Source: Bacillus sp. (in: firmicutes) | Lineage (GTDB): Bacteria > Bacillota > Bacilli > Bacillales > Bacillaceae | Length of the DNA: 35,299 bases | Assembly: GCA_031180405.1 (NCBI GenBank) | Contig: JAPSLU010000019.1 | Coordinates: forward strand, 1-35,299 | Reading direction: 5' to 3' | Shown: positions 1 through 9,833 of the stretch, piece after piece | How positions within the stretch are numbered: the stretch's first letter is position 1 | How the letters are laid out: the number at the start of each line of letters is the position of its first letter | Notes under the pieces: model-generated | Database searches by the model: none | What the model was told of the DNA's origin: nothing | The model's input: the letters and a program-made list of their open reading frames with translations, nothing else | Program-made: the position numbers and the translations under genes

Positions 1-567
1 GTCAAGCAGAACAGATAGAATTGCGCTGCTTGATGTTGTATTGCCAATGCCCATTTCTCCTAGAATCAGACATTTTATTCCTTTTGTAATTAGTTTTTCA
101 GCTTGTTCATACCCAATAGTAAGTGCTTGTTCAGCTTCTTCTCTAGTCATTGCATCCTGTTCACAAAAGTTTGCTGTACCGTACCTTACTTTTTTATGAA
201 CTAGACCTTCTGCAAGAATATCTTCGGCAACACCAACATCAACAATCTCAAACATTGCTCCTATTTGTCGTGAAAAGACATTAATAGCGGCCCCTCCATG
301 TAAAAAGTTCAACACCATTTGAGCTGTAACAGTTTGTGGAAAGGCAGAAACGCCTTCATTTACGACGCCATGATCTGCTGCAAACACAATGACGCCAGGA
401 GGTGTTACAGTTGGAAAGCTATCAGAAGTCATTTCAGCTAGTTTAATAGCCAATTCTTCTAAACGACCTAAGCTTCCGGGCGGCTTTGTTAACGTGTCAA
501 TGTAAGAACGAACGCTTTCTCCTACTTGTTTATTTAATGGTGGAATGTCAGGAAAAGTATGCATCAT
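1..567 (-). CDS. cobT: Nicotinate-nucleotide--dimethylbenzimidazole phosphoribosyltransferase CobT (3' part outside window)
   Basis: The visible 189 residues are the N-terminal half of CobT, which transfers phosphoribose from nicotinate mononucleotide to a lower-ligand base (dimethylbenzimidazole in the classical case) to give alpha-ribazole phosphate for the nucleotide loop of cobalamin. Recognisable blocks are KPPGSLGRLE near residue 28, the ADHGV segment near 65-70 and GEMGIGNTT near 170. The family is usually about 350 aa, so roughly half lies beyond position 1. The start is the first of two adjacent ATGs. It overlaps the cbiP stop as ATGA and follows AAAGGAG, so translation is probably coupled to cbiP. 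It is the most distal gene of the cbi operon visible here. Identity is secure from the motifs; the missing half, including the expected catalytic glutamate region, cannot be checked. Confidence 0.95.
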   Translation of the reverse strand, partial: MMHTFPDIPPLNKQVGESVRSYIDTLTKPPGSLGRLEELAIKLAEMTSDSFPTVTPPGVIVFAADHGVVNEGVSAFPQTVTAQMVLNFLHGGAAINVFSRQIGAMFEIVDVGVAEDILAEGLVHKKVRYGTANFCEQDAMTREEAEQALTIGYEQAEKLITKGIKCLILGEMGIGNTTSSSAILSVLLD

Positions 568-2081
568 ATTGATAAACTCCTTTGGTGGAAATTCTCCATT
601 TCCCGTTGTATCACATCCATATCAACATGTTTACGAACATGATCTGCTAATCGGTCGAAAGCTTCCTCACGCAATTGGTTAAAGGAAATACGATCTTTAA
701 TGGGGGGGAGTCCCTTACTGTTGCGAATCGTATTGAGGTACTCAGTGCGAAAGGAATCATTATGAAAAATCCCGTGAAAATATGTGCCTATCACTTGTTC
801 ATTTGAAGTTTTACAACCGTCCTCCCGATCAGAAGACTGAATGAACACTTCATGATCTCCTTTATACTTGGTTTCACCCATATGAATCTCATAGCCTTTC
901 ACATTGAAGGGTTTTTGATTAAATACAAGCTCTCCCTCTGATAGTAGGGTTGTTTTTTCTTTAGTCATGGTCGTTGTTAGTGGAAACAGACCTAGAGCAT
1001 ACATAAACCGAAGGGGAGACTCCACCGCATCCGGGTCTTGAATTTCAGATCCTAGCATTTGAAATCCACCACAAATACCGAAGATATGACATTGCTTTTT
1101 TTCATATAAATCTAGTAATCGTTGTGCAATTCCACTGTTCTTTAAAAATTGCAAATCCTCTAACGTATTTTTACTACCAGGCAAAATCACTAGATCTGGT
1201 TCCTTTAGCTGGTCTTCTCGTGTGATAAATCGAACATGACAGTCAGGTTCATGAAAAAAAGGGTCAACATCTGTGAAGTTTGAAATTTTCGGGTATTGAA
1301 TGACCGCAATATCGATTTCTTTTTCATCGTTTAAAGCTGATGTGTATTGATTTAAAATCACAGAGTCCTCCGCATCTATGTTTATATGAGGAAGATAAGG
1401 GATAACACCTAATACTCGTTTCCCAGTGTATTCCTCAAACCATTTAAGACCTGGCTCAAGTAAGCGAATGTCTCCTCTGAATTTATTTATAATTACTCCA
1501 ATAATCCGATCATGATCCTCAGGCTCTAGTAGCTGAAGGGTTCCAACAAGACTCGCAAAAACCCCGCCTTTTTCAATGTCCCCAATTAATACAACAGGTG
1601 CATTTGCCATTCTAGCCACGCGCATATTAACGAGCTCACGGTCATTTAGATTAACCTCTGCAGGACTACCGGCACCTTCTATGACAATCCGGTCATATGT
1701 ATGTGAGAGATGTGAAAGAGACTCCTGAATTAACCTCAAACCAGTTGAAAAAAATGATCTTCGGTATTCACTAGCTTCCATATTTTTATAAGGCTTTCCG
1801 TGTACAACGATTTGGGATTCATAATCGCGATTTGGTTTAATTAAGATTGGGTTCATATCAGTTGTGGCTTGAATAAAAGCTGCTTCGGCCTGAACACCTT
1901 GTGCTCGCCCAATTTCTTTTCCATCTATCGTAATGTAAGAGTTTAAAGCCATGTTTTGTGATTTAAAAGGGGCTGTTTTGTAGCCATCTTGAGCAAAGAT
2001 CCGGCAAAATGCTGTGACTATCACACTTTTGCCTGCATCAGAATGGGTACCCTGAAACATAATAGGTAATGCTTTAGCCAT
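564..2081 (-). CDS. cbiP: Cobyric acid synthase CbiP/CobQ
   Basis: This 505-aa enzyme amidates the b, d, e and g side chains of adenosylcobyrinic acid a,c-diamide with glutamine and ATP, giving cobyric acid. An N-terminal dethiobiotin-synthetase-like P-loop domain has GTHSDAGKS at about residues 11-19. The C-terminal class I glutamine amidotransferase domain has the nucleophile context GICGGFQMLG near residue 336 and the catalytic His in YFHGIF near 436. The reading frame stays open upstream, but the family start MAKALPIM is the ATG at 2081, preceded by AAGGAG; the upstream extension is not conserved. It overlaps the end of cbiA by 8 nt and its own stop overlaps the cobT start. Length and motifs are normal for the family. 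Confidence 0.97.
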   Translation of the reverse strand: MAKALPIMFQGTHSDAGKSVIVTAFCRIFAQDGYKTAPFKSQNMALNSYITIDGKEIGRAQGVQAEAAFIQATTDMNPILIKPNRDYESQIVVHGKPYKNMEASEYRRSFFSTGLRLIQESLSHLSHTYDRIVIEGAGSPAEVNLNDRELVNMRVARMANAPVVLIGDIEKGGVFASLVGTLQLLEPEDHDRIIGVIINKFRGDIRLLEPGLKWFEEYTGKRVLGVIPYLPHINIDAEDSVILNQYTSALNDEKEIDIAVIQYPKISNFTDVDPFFHEPDCHVRFITREDQLKEPDLVILPGSKNTLEDLQFLKNSGIAQRLLDLYEKKQCHIFGICGGFQMLGSEIQDPDAVESPLRFMYALGLFPLTTTMTKEKTTLLSEGELVFNQKPFNVKGYEIHMGETKYKGDHEVFIQSSDREDGCKTSNEQVIGTYFHGIFHNDSFRTEYLNTIRNSKGLPPIKDRISFNQLREEAFDRLADHVRKHVDMDVIQREMENFHQRSLSI

Positions 2082-3450
2082 ATGTATGAATCTCCTTACA
2101 AAACGCGATCCAATTTTCGACCATTTCCGGATAGGAAGCAAAATGAAAATGAGTATAACCGGCAACAACATGATGTGTTAAGCAGCCCTCGAGTTTTTTT
2201 CCTCTCATTCCTTTTGTTTCATAAGCATGGTCAATCTCTTTATTTGGTTCAAAGGTTGAGTAATGGAACTCATGACCTCTTGCTTTTTGATTTTCATTAA
2301 TAAGGAAATTACCAGGACGTCCACTAATTTCTCGATAGCCTAGCGCAACTCTTTTCGTGTGCATCTTCACTGCACCTGAAATAACTCCGACCATTTCATA
2401 TCGGGAACCTTCTGTTGTTTCAATTGAATCGGTCAGATACATAAATCCCCCGCATTCAGCGAGTGTAGGGAGCCCATTAACAATAGCGTCTTTAATCGTT
2501 TGTTTTGCTAGGTGGCTTTCAGAAAGCTCTTTGGCAAATTCCTCTGGAAATCCTCCACCGATATAAAGACCATCTATATCTTTTGGTAAGGCTTCATTAG
2601 CTAACGGTGAAAAATAAACAAGCTCAGCACCTTTAGCTTCTAATATTTCAAGATTTTCAGGGTAATAGAAATTGAAAGCGGCATCCTTTGCTACAGCTAT
2701 TTTGACTGATTTCTCTCTCTTTACTTCAAAAAGAGAAGTGTGTAGTTTGGGATCGATAAGACCTGCTTGGGATAATTCAAGCAATTGATCGATATCTACG
2801 GTTTCTAAAACGAGATCACCTAATCTATCAAAGAAAGGTTCCAACTCACCTCTTTCAATGGAGGGGATAAGACCTAAGTGTCTTTCTGGTATCTCGATTT
2901 CAAGCTCACGCTTTAAGTAGCCAATAACTGGTACATGACACTCCTGTTCAATTGCTGTTTTAACTAGCTTATAATGTCCTTCACTTCCTACTTTGTTTGC
3001 AATAACCCCAACAATATTTGGATCTTTAGAAAGCAACTGAAATCCTTTTACAATGGCTGCTGCGCTTCGAGCCATGCTTGCACAATTCACGACAAGTAAA
3101 ACAGGACTCTGCGTAATTATGCTAATGTCAGCTGTACTACCTTCATTTGTTTTAGGGTCTTTTCCATCATAAAATCCCATAACCCCCTCAATAATCGAGA
3201 TATCTGCTCCCCGACTTCCATGAGTAAAGATATCTAATACTGTTTCTTTTGAAAGCATCCAGCTATCGAGATTTCGAGAAACTCGATTTGTTACAGCTGT
3301 ATGATACGAAGGGTCGATATAATCTGGACCACACTTAAAGCCTTGCACGGTCAAACCTTTTTTTCTAAGTGCTGACATTAAACCAATTGTAAGGGTTGTT
3401 TTTCCAACACCGCTTCCAGTTCCAGCTATTACAATTCTGTTATTAGTCAT
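2074..3450 (-). CDS. cbiA: Cobyrinic acid a,c-diamide synthase CbiA
   Basis: This 458-aa glutamine-dependent amidotransferase amidates the a and c acetate side chains of cobyrinic acid in the anaerobic pathway. The sequence shows an N-terminal P-loop, GTGSGVGKT at about residues 10-18, the NLDSWM and EGVMGFYDG blocks of the CobB/CbiA family, and a C-terminal glutamine amidotransferase domain with AECGGFMYL (nucleophilic Cys near 332) and HEFHYS. The open frame extends 13 codons upstream, but the ATG that gives MTNNRIVIAGTG matches the family start and follows AGAGGCAGG. There is a 19-nt gap from cbiG, and the end overlaps cbiP by 8 nt. CbiA and CbiP are paralogous; the shorter length and block order separate this one from CbiP. 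Confidence 0.96.
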   Translation of the reverse strand: MTNNRIVIAGTGSGVGKTTLTIGLMSALRKKGLTVQGFKCGPDYIDPSYHTAVTNRVSRNLDSWMLSKETVLDIFTHGSRGADISIIEGVMGFYDGKDPKTNEGSTADISIITQSPVLLVVNCASMARSAAAIVKGFQLLSKDPNIVGVIANKVGSEGHYKLVKTAIEQECHVPVIGYLKRELEIEIPERHLGLIPSIERGELEPFFDRLGDLVLETVDIDQLLELSQAGLIDPKLHTSLFEVKREKSVKIAVAKDAAFNFYYPENLEILEAKGAELVYFSPLANEALPKDIDGLYIGGGFPEEFAKELSESHLAKQTIKDAIVNGLPTLAECGGFMYLTDSIETTEGSRYEMVGVISGAVKMHTKRVALGYREISGRPGNFLINENQKARGHEFHYSTFEPNKEIDHAYETKGMRGKKLEGCLTHHVVAGYTHFHFASYPEMVENWIAFCKEIHTYG

Positions 3451-3469
3451 CTTGAAAAACCTGCCTCTC

Positions 3470-4594
3470 TTAATAAGGAATAATACCAACAGAAATCGTT
3501 ACATTCCCTGATTTTTTCTTTGTGAGTGAAAGTGAGTGAGCACCACTATATAAACGAGCAGCAGGTTCACTTACCCCATATGCACCCGTAAATTTATACA
3601 CTGTTTCAGAAGGAAGTTCGATATGAGCTGTATTTAATTCCTTAGCGGAATAACAGGTAAATTCCCATTGATATTTTTGTGCGACTTCAATGATTCCAGC
3701 TTCATCTTTTTTCAGATCAATGGAACAAATTGCTTTCACGCTTTTAATAGAAAACTTTAATTCTTGTAAAGTATCTAAGATGACTTGTTCGATTTCTTCC
3801 TTTGACGTTCCGCGGTTACAGCCTATACCAAGTACAATCACCTTTGGTCGATAAAGAACTCCGTTTTGGAGAATGTCTTGTTCATCTTCAACTAAATTTC
3901 GGTGTGTCACGACAAGTGCTGCTTTCGGCTTAGCTTCTAAGGCGTCTTTTATCGTCGGGTAAATTTTTAGCATTTCTGGAAGTGGTTTATCATATGTCCA
4001 CCATTCTTTTTCCCCAGATTCTTGAACAATGGCGACATGTTCTTCATTGACAACAGATGCACTAACAGGTGTTAGCTTGTCTGCACTTTCCCATACCCAG
4101 CCAAAGCGACTACCAAATAAGTCCACAGGTATCGTTTTTTGGACGTCTGAAGCTGTTGTAATGACAGGTGTTGCCTGTAACATTTCAGCAATTTCCCTTG
4201 TTAACTCGTTTGCTCCACCTAAATGACCGGATAAAACGCTAATGACATGATTTCCTTTATCATCGATGACGACAACAGCCGGATCAGTTTTTTTATCTTT
4301 CAAAAGAGGCGCAATCATTCGTACAACTGCACCTAAAGAAATAATCATAATAATTCCTTTATAGCTTTGAAAAAGGGATGGTAGAAGCATTCGAACATTT
4401 CCTTCGAAAAGAGAAATGTTCCGATCAGTTTCATCTCCCTTTTCAAACTTACTCATGTAAAATAAATCAGCTTGATGGAAGCTTGCATGTAAATGACGTG
4501 CTAGCTCTACTCCATGCTTCGTAATAGCCACAATCGCATATGTTCCATTTTGGTTAAGTTTGATTAGCTTACCTTCTTCTAAAACAAGTGTCAT
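3470..4594 (-). CDS. cbiG: Cobalt-precorrin-5A hydrolase CbiG
   Basis: CbiG opens the delta-lactone of cobalt-precorrin-5A and releases the two-carbon fragment as acetaldehyde, a step special to the anaerobic cobalamin route. The 374-aa protein has the N-terminal CbiG domain (AIVAITKHG), the middle block GAVVRMIAPLL and SVLSGHLGGANELT near residues 95-135, and the C-terminal CobE-like domain beginning around VLGIGCNRGTSKEE. The ATG overlaps the cbiF stop as ATGA and follows AAAGGAG with good spacing. CbiG itself, rather than an oxygen-using CobG, is one of the clearest signs that this operon encodes the cobalt-early pathway. Confidence 0.95.
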   Translation of the reverse strand: MTLVLEEGKLIKLNQNGTYAIVAITKHGVELARHLHASFHQADLFYMSKFEKGDETDRNISLFEGNVRMLLPSLFQSYKGIIMIISLGAVVRMIAPLLKDKKTDPAVVVIDDKGNHVISVLSGHLGGANELTREIAEMLQATPVITTASDVQKTIPVDLFGSRFGWVWESADKLTPVSASVVNEEHVAIVQESGEKEWWTYDKPLPEMLKIYPTIKDALEAKPKAALVVTHRNLVEDEQDILQNGVLYRPKVIVLGIGCNRGTSKEEIEQVILDTLQELKFSIKSVKAICSIDLKKDEAGIIEVAQKYQWEFTCYSAKELNTAHIELPSETVYKFTGAYGVSEPAARLYSGAHSLSLTKKKSGNVTISVGIIPY

Positions 4595-5364
4595 TCTTTC
4601 ACTCCTTTACGAAAACCATGAGTAAAGGCTTTATCATAAAGCTTTGATTTAAAGTCTTTTTGATGAATGTTTTTATCAAGCGCCCATCCTGCTAGGATCA
4701 TCGCTTGTTTACGTATTCCATTTGTTCGCATATCTTCATCAAGATGCTCTAGTGTGGATCGGACAATTTTTTGATCAGGCCAAGTTGCCTTGTACACGAC
4801 TCCTACTGGTGTGTCCTTGCTCCAGCCTGCATCTAAAAATTCCTTTACAATCTTTTTGGTAAGTGTGGCACTTAAAAACAATGCGATTGTACAATTATGC
4901 TTTGCTAAATCTTTTAATTTCTCCGCATCGGGAACGGGCGTTCTTCCCTCTGCACGAGTAAGAATAACTGTTTGTGTAAGCTCTGGTATGGTTAACTCTG
5001 CACCTAATGCCGCGGCTGATGCAAAAACAGAGCTTACTCCAGGAATAATTTCAACGTGAACATCTTTTTTGTTTAAGATGGCAATTTGCTCCATGATGGC
5101 ACCATAAACAGCAGGATCTCCAGTATGAACACGGACTACCTTCTTCCCTTCCTGAACGCGGTCTACCATTACTTCCACCATTTCTTCAAGGTGCATGCCT
5201 GCTGTTTTAATGACTTCTGCTTCAGGCTTTGCTTTTTCAATTAGTTCTGTATTAACTAATGAATCTGCGTATAGTACCACGTCTGCCTCTTGAAGAAGTT
5301 TTAAGCCTTTTACTGTAATTAGATCAGGATCTCCAGGTCCAGCCCCTATGATTGTGATTTTCAT
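4591..5364 (-). CDS. cbiF: Cobalt-precorrin-4 C(11)-methyltransferase CbiF
   Basis: This 257-aa SAM-dependent tetrapyrrole methylase methylates C-11 of cobalt-precorrin-4. It has the class III methyltransferase signature GAGPGDPDLITVKG at the N-terminus, the VHTGDPAVYGA block near residues 85-95, and the CbiF/CobM block VLYADSLVN. The frame is open for 22 more codons upstream, but that segment overlaps cbiL out of family register. The ATG giving [11 protein letters not shown] shares one nucleotide with the cbiL stop (TAATG) and follows GGTGGTGAG. CbiF, CbiL, CbiH and CbiE are paralogous; assignment rests on the CobM-like N-terminus and the position next to cbiG. Confidence 0.95.
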   Translation of the reverse strand: MKITIIGAGPGDPDLITVKGLKLLQEADVVLYADSLVNTELIEKAKPEAEVIKTAGMHLEEMVEVMVDRVQEGKKVVRVHTGDPAVYGAIMEQIAILNKKDVHVEIIPGVSSVFASAAALGAELTIPELTQTVILTRAEGRTPVPDAEKLKDLAKHNCTIALFLSATLTKKIVKEFLDAGWSKDTPVGVVYKATWPDQKIVRSTLEHLDEDMRTNGIRKQAMILAGWALDKNIHQKDFKSKLYDKAFTHGFRKGVKE

Positions 5365-6068
5365 TATTTTCTCACCACCATTAATGTTAAATATTCGAGT
5401 TCTACTCGATCTAACTCGCGAATGTCCCAAATAATTTCTTCATCAGATGTTACCTTTGTAACAACAGATGCTTTATCCATTAAATCAAGTTCACGTAAAA
5501 TTTGTAGCATGAGATCCATTACCTTTGCGACTTTAATGAAAATCACACAATCATTTTCAACAATTGCTTTTTTCATTGTTTCATAGTCGTCTCTCGCAGG
5601 AATAATAGAAACATGGTCATCTCCCTCTGCTAAGGCAATTCCTAATCTTGAAGCAGCTCCATTAATGGATGAAATACCAGGAACCGTTTGAATGCTTACC
5701 TCTGGGTAACGCTCTTTTACAAGGTTCATCATATGAATAAACGTACTGTATAGGAGAGGATCACCTTCTGTTACAAACGCAACATCTTTGCCTGTTTTAA
5801 GCTTTTCCCATACAAGCTCTACCGTATTAGACCATTCCCGTTCAAGAATGTCTGGATCCTTTGTCATAGGAAAGACGAGCCCTAACATTTCCTTTTCACC
5901 AGGTGTTATGTATACATCAATAATTCGTTGGGCATAGCTTTTGCTGCCTTTTCTTTTTTTGGGATACGCAATAACAGGAGCTTCTTTGAGCTTTCTAAAG
6001 GCTTTTACTGTTAAAAGCTCAGGATCTCCTGGTCCTACACCTAAACCGTATAACGTTCCTATCATCAT
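5364..6068 (-). CDS. cbiL: Cobalt-factor II / precorrin-2 C(20)-methyltransferase CbiL
   Basis: CbiL adds the C-20 methyl group to cobalt-factor II, giving cobalt-factor III for ring contraction by CbiH. The 234-aa sequence starts with the SAM-methylase loop [16 protein letters not shown], then has the C20-methyltransferase block [10 protein letters not shown] near residues 30-42, [11 protein letters not shown] near 105-115, and [15 protein letters not shown] near 130-145. These distinguish it from the C11 and C17 enzymes. Two adjacent ATGs are possible starts (6068 and 6065); both follow GGAAGGGG, and the first overlaps the cbiET stop as ATGA. The 3' end shares one base with the cbiF start. 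Confidence 0.95.
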   Translation of the reverse strand: MMIGTLYGLGVGPGDPELLTVKAFRKLKEAPVIAYPKKRKGSKSYAQRIIDVYITPGEKEMLGLVFPMTKDPDILEREWSNTVELVWEKLKTGKDVAFVTEGDPLLYSTFIHMMNLVKERYPEVSIQTVPGISSINGAASRLGIALAEGDDHVSIIPARDDYETMKKAIVENDCVIFIKVAKVMDLMLQILRELDLMDKASVVTKVTSDEEIIWDIRELDRVELEYLTLMVVRK

Positions 6069-7276
6069 TTTTCCCCTTCCTTATGCATTGCCGTAATAAT
6101 ATAGATTGGATTTAAGGCATCGAATCGTGTGAGATTTAAAATGGGTTTACTTCTTGAAATTTGGGATAGGGTAATGTTGACGTCAAGGCCATTACGTCTA
6201 AAGCCATCAACAGCTTGTGATAGATTTTCAATCGTAACCGCATTTAATACGATTCTTCCTCCCCGCTTTAAACGGGAACTGCAAATAGATAGAATATCCT
6301 CCATTCCACCAGCAGTTCCACCGATAAAAATAGCATCAGGGTCTGGAAACTGATCTAATTTGTCAGGTGCTTTACCTTGAACTACTGTAAAGTCAGTTCT
6401 GAATTTCCGCATATTTAAGCGACAGTTCTCTAAATCATGGTCATTTTTTTCTATTGCATACACCTGTCCCTCTTTTGCAATCAAACAGGCCTCTATTGCC
6501 ACTGAACCCGTACAAGTGCCAATATCCCAAACAACACTCTTTGAAGTAAGCTTCATTTCACTTAGACTAAGAGTTCTAATTTCTCTTTTTGTTAGTAATC
6601 CTTTTTCAGGTTTTCTTTGATGAAATTCCGCATCATCTATTCCAAACGACCATGTTTTTCCTTCAGTAGTCTTTTTTAAAATGACAACATTTAGCGAAGA
6701 GAACTCCGTGTTCTCCATTTCCTCTAGCTCGTAAAAGGCATAGCGCTCATTTTCGCCACCAAGATTTTCTGCAACAAACGCCTTGTATTCATTCATATCA
6801 AAAGAGCGTAAATAGCGGGCAATCTGAGAGGGACTGTTTGTAGCATCAGTAAGAAGGGCAATTTTTTCACGCCCATTTATTCGTTGGGCAAGACCTTTCA
6901 TACTTCTCCCGTGAACACTTACGATGTAGGCGTCCTGCCAGCTTTCGTTCATCTTTGAAAAAGCTTGTTGTAAAGAACTTAAATAAGGATAAACTTCCAC
7001 ATTTAGCTTTTTCGCAAGGTAGCTACCGATTCCATAAAATAATGGATCCCCGGATGCGAGTACAACAACGTTTCGTTTTTCCTTTTCTAGTTTCGTGATG
7101 AGTGATGATAATCCACCTTTAATCATCACTTTTTCTCCATTAAAGTCTTGAAAAAATGACAGGTGTCGTTCTCCACCTACCAGTACATCACTCTCATAAA
7201 TCCATTTTTCATAGATTGGTAGAAGACTTTGTTTACCATCGTCTCCTATGCCAATAACCTTAATTTTATCCTTCAT
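6065..7276 (-). CDS. cbiET: Fused cobalt-precorrin-7 C(5)-methyltransferase / cobalt-precorrin-6B C(15)-methyltransferase CbiET
   Basis: One 403-aa polypeptide joins two enzymes. The N-terminal half (about 1-200) is the CbiE tetrapyrrole methylase ([19 protein letters not shown]). The C-terminal half (about 205-403) is CbiT, a Rossmann SAM methyltransferase with [15 protein letters not shown] near residue 250 and the [12 protein letters not shown] block near 310. CbiT also decarboxylates the C-12 acetate chain. CobL of the aerobic pathway has the same fusion; here the neighbours place it in the anaerobic route. A TTG codon at 7294 could extend the frame by six residues, but the ATG at 7276 follows AGGCAGG at proper spacing. 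The start overlaps the cbiD end by 11 nt. Confidence 0.95.
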   Translation of the reverse strand: MKDKIKVIGIGDDGKQSLLPIYEKWIYESDVLVGGERHLSFFQDFNGEKVMIKGGLSSLITKLEKEKRNVVVLASGDPLFYGIGSYLAKKLNVEVYPYLSSLQQAFSKMNESWQDAYIVSVHGRSMKGLAQRINGREKIALLTDATNSPSQIARYLRSFDMNEYKAFVAENLGGENERYAFYELEEMENTEFSSLNVVILKKTTEGKTWSFGIDDAEFHQRKPEKGLLTKREIRTLSLSEMKLTSKSVVWDIGTCTGSVAIEACLIAKEGQVYAIEKNDHDLENCRLNMRKFRTDFTVVQGKAPDKLDQFPDPDAIFIGGTAGGMEDILSICSSRLKRGGRIVLNAVTIENLSQAVDGFRRNGLDVNITLSQISRSKPILNLTRFDALNPIYIITAMHKEGEK

Positions 7277-8378
7277 GTTTTCCTGCCTTTCCAAGCAATG
7301 TACCCTTCATCGTGTACAAACTTGTTTCAATCGAAATTCCGCCACCAATTTCCTTTAGTCCGGAGGAACAGCAATAGGTACAAAGGAGAGTGAAAAAGGT
7401 ATGGTACCCATTTTCGAAAAGTAAATCTCCTACTTGTGATGCGGTATTCGCTTGTTTAATTGTCTCAAGTAGCTCTTCATCGTTAACACCTGCTTCTGCA
7501 GCTACATTCGCAAGAAAGTTAAAGTCAACCGGGGCACTTTTTGAATGAACCATCATGACTCCTTGAGCAACTTTTGAAAATTTCCCCATCATCCCGACAA
7601 GCGAGACCTTCTTTATTCCTTGGCGTTTGCATTGTTTAAGGGTGAACCCGACAAAATCCCCCATTTCAATAAACGCTTCTTCAGGTAGGTCCGGGTACTG
7701 CTTCATACCATATTTTTCGCTTCGACCACCTGTTGTAATGACAACATGCTCACATTGACTTGCCCTTGCCACACTAATCGCTTGAACGATGCTTGCCATA
7801 TAAGCGGAGCTTGAAAATGGAATAACGGTGCCTCTTGTCCCTAAGATGGAAATGCCACCTATGATACCAAGTCGTTTATTTAAGGTTTTTTCTGCTATTT
7901 TTTCCCCATCAGGAACGGAGATGATAATTGAAATACCTCTAGTAATCCCATGGCTTTTAAGAACTTCTTCGGCAGTCTCAAGGATCATTTTCTTTGGAAC
8001 AGGGTTAATGGCTGCCTCACCAACGGGGACAGGCAACCCATCCTTTGTTACCCGACCAACACCAATTCCACCATCAAGTAAAATTCCGGGTTTATCACTC
8101 CAAGATACGGTCGATATAATAAGTGCCCCATGTGTAGCATCTGGATCATCGCCTGCGTCCTTAATTGTTCCTGCCTCAGCATAGTCAGACGCAACTACAC
8201 AACTCTCCATTTCAAACGTTGCAAATTTCCCTACCGGTAAAAAAATCGTGCTCTCTGTTTGGTGTTCGCCAGTGATTAAGGCAAGCAAGGCCGCTTTTGT
8301 AGTGGCCGTTGCACATGCACCTGTTGTATAACCTGAACGCATTTCTTTTTTATCTTTCTTTTTGGAGTTTCCGTCCAT
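7266..8378 (-). CDS. cbiD: Cobalt-precorrin-5B C(1)-methyltransferase CbiD
   Basis: CbiD methylates C-1 after CbiG has removed the two-carbon fragment; it is specific to the anaerobic pathway and has a fold unlike the other corrin methylases. The 370-aa protein begins, after a lysine-rich leader, with the family signature [17 protein letters not shown]. It then shows [11 protein letters not shown] near residues 73-83, [22 protein letters not shown], and [13 protein letters not shown] near 215-230, all typical CbiD blocks. The ATG follows AAAAGGA, with only 2 nt between it and the cbiC stop. Length and motif order are normal. Confidence 0.96.
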   Translation of the reverse strand: MDGNSKKKDKKEMRSGYTTGACATATTKAALLALITGEHQTESTIFLPVGKFATFEMESCVVASDYAEAGTIKDAGDDPDATHGALIISTVSWSDKPGILLDGGIGVGRVTKDGLPVPVGEAAINPVPKKMILETAEEVLKSHGITRGISIIISVPDGEKIAEKTLNKRLGIIGGISILGTRGTVIPFSSSAYMASIVQAISVARASQCEHVVITTGGRSEKYGMKQYPDLPEEAFIEMGDFVGFTLKQCKRQGIKKVSLVGMMGKFSKVAQGVMMVHSKSAPVDFNFLANVAAEAGVNDEELLETIKQANTASQVGDLLFENGYHTFFTLLCTYCCSSGLKEIGGGISIETSLYTMKGTLLGKAGKHEG

Positions 8379-8380
8379 TG

Positions 8381-9028
8381 CTATTCCTTTTCTGCAAGAA
8401 GGGAAATTGCATTTAACGCAGCAACCGTGACCGTACTACCACCTTTTCTTCCAACATTTGTAATAAAAGGTACATCTAATTTTGCTAATTCTTCTTTTGA
8501 TTCAGGTGCTGAGACAAAACCAACTGGTAATCCAATTACTAAACTTGGCTTTGCTTCCCCTTCTTTAATTAGTCGAATTAATTCAAGTAAAGCCGTTGGT
8601 GCATTGCCGATGGCAAAGATTCCACCATCAAATTGTTTTATAGCTTTTCTTACTGAAATAATTGCCCGAGTTGTGTTTAAGCGCTTTGCTTCTTCCATAA
8701 CGTCCGGATCTGAAATGTAAACGTGGACACCGCCGCCATGTTTTTCGATTCTACCTTTACTTACTCCAGCTAAAATCATTTGAACATCCACATATACTTG
8801 TTCTCCATTACGTATAGCGTCAATTCCAGCTTGAATGGCTCTATCATGAAATTGCATACTATGGCCTAAGTCAAAATCAGCAGATGCATGAACAACACGC
8901 TGAACGACCTTGTATTGGTCATCAGTGAAGGAATGTTCCCCAAATTCTGAATCAATCATATTAAAACTAATGCCTTCAATTTCTTGTGGTTGGACGGTTA
9001 GTGGTTTAAATTCTGTTTTAAAATCCAT
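8381..9028 (-). CDS. cbiC: Cobalt-precorrin-8 methylmutase CbiC
   Basis: This 215-aa mutase moves the methyl group from C-11 to C-12 to give cobyrinic acid. The segment VHASADFD carries the expected catalytic histidine at about residue 47. Later blocks are GVSKGRIEK near 98, AIGNAPTALLELI near 145 and a C-terminal GRKGGSTVTVAALNA, all characteristic of CobH/CbiC. The ATG is preceded by AGGAGG at good spacing. It lies between cbiJ (40-nt gap) and cbiD (2-nt gap). No unusual feature was seen. Confidence 0.95.
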   Translation of the reverse strand: MDFKTEFKPLTVQPQEIEGISFNMIDSEFGEHSFTDDQYKVVQRVVHASADFDLGHSMQFHDRAIQAGIDAIRNGEQVYVDVQMILAGVSKGRIEKHGGGVHVYISDPDVMEEAKRLNTTRAIISVRKAIKQFDGGIFAIGNAPTALLELIRLIKEGEAKPSLVIGLPVGFVSAPESKEELAKLDVPFITNVGRKGGSTVTVAALNAISLLAEKE

Positions 9029-9068
9029 CTTATATTCCTCCTATTGTTTCAATATTTTCAATCGTTAC

Positions 9069-9833
9069 TTATTTAATAATTTCCTCCATATGGCTAAGAA
9101 CGCTATGGAAATCAGAAAAAGCATTTCCGTATTGAATCTTTGGTCTTTGTATCATGATTGTCTCAATCCCTAGTTCTAGTGCCGCTTCTAATTTTTCATC
9201 AACAGAACCTGCTTTCCCACTTTCCTTTGTAATCATCGTTGTTACGCCATATTGCTTGTATAAAGCAGAATTAAATTCCTTTGTAAATGGTCCTTGTATG
9301 GCGACAATGTCTTTTTGTGGAAAACCGAGTTTTTCGCATTTTTCCATATTGTCCTTTCTTGGTAGCATGCGAGCAATCACCCTTGTTTCTGGTTGGTTTA
9401 ACAATTTGCGAGTAAATGTTTCTAATGTTTTACTACCAGTTGTAAGCATGATAATACCCTTTCTTTCAGCTGCTACCGTTGCGGCCTGCTCATAGTTTTC
9501 GACTAATGTAATTTTAGGGTGTTGATAGGATTGTGATTCACGCTCATATCTGATATAAGGAATTCCGGCTTCTTTTGCACTTAATAGAGCATTTTTGCTT
9601 GCTTCTTCGGCAAAAGGGTGACTAGCATCAACGACAGCTTTAAAGTCTTGTTCTTGAATCATGTTTACAAAATCCAGATGGGTTAGTCTTCCAACATAAA
9701 CATCTAGCCCCACCCTTTGCATTTCTTTTCCTGCATTTTCTGTCACGACAGTTGTAAGAATATTGTATCCTGCTTCTTTTATGGTTAAGGCTAATGCTCT
9801 TGCATCACTTGTACCGGCTAAAAAGAGAATCAT
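9069..9833 (-). CDS. cbiJ: Cobalt-precorrin-6A reductase CbiJ
   Basis: CbiJ reduces the macrocycle of cobalt-precorrin-6A using NAD(P)H. The 254-aa protein starts with the CobK/CbiJ signature LAGTSDARALA, and has VVDASHPFAEEASKNAL near residues 65-80, YIRYERES near 95, a TTGSKTLE block near 130 and TKESGKAGS near 203, all standard for the family. Its ATG overlaps the cbiX stop as ATGA. The ribosome binding site is weak (an AGG about 11 nt upstream), which fits coupled translation from cbiX. It is followed by a 40-nt gap, the largest internal spacer in this half of the operon. Confidence 0.94.
   Translation of the reverse strand: MILFLAGTSDARALALTIKEAGYNILTTVVTENAGKEMQRVGLDVYVGRLTHLDFVNMIQEQDFKAVVDASHPFAEEASKNALLSAKEAGIPYIRYERESQSYQHPKITLVENYEQAATVAAERKGIIMLTTGSKTLETFTRKLLNQPETRVIARMLPRKDNMEKCEKLGFPQKDIVAIQGPFTKEFNSALYKQYGVTTMITKESGKAGSVDEKLEAALELGIETIMIQRPKIQYGNAFSDFHSVLSHMEEIIK

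Noticed and set aside
2357-2566. Plus-strand open frame inside cbiA
   Set aside because: It lies on the opposite strand of a well-supported gene, has no ribosome binding site and no recognisable domain.
7828-8184. 118-aa plus-strand frame opposite cbiD
   Set aside because: The composition (Pro, Ser, Ile) is that of an antisense shadow of a conserved gene; there is no start signal or family.
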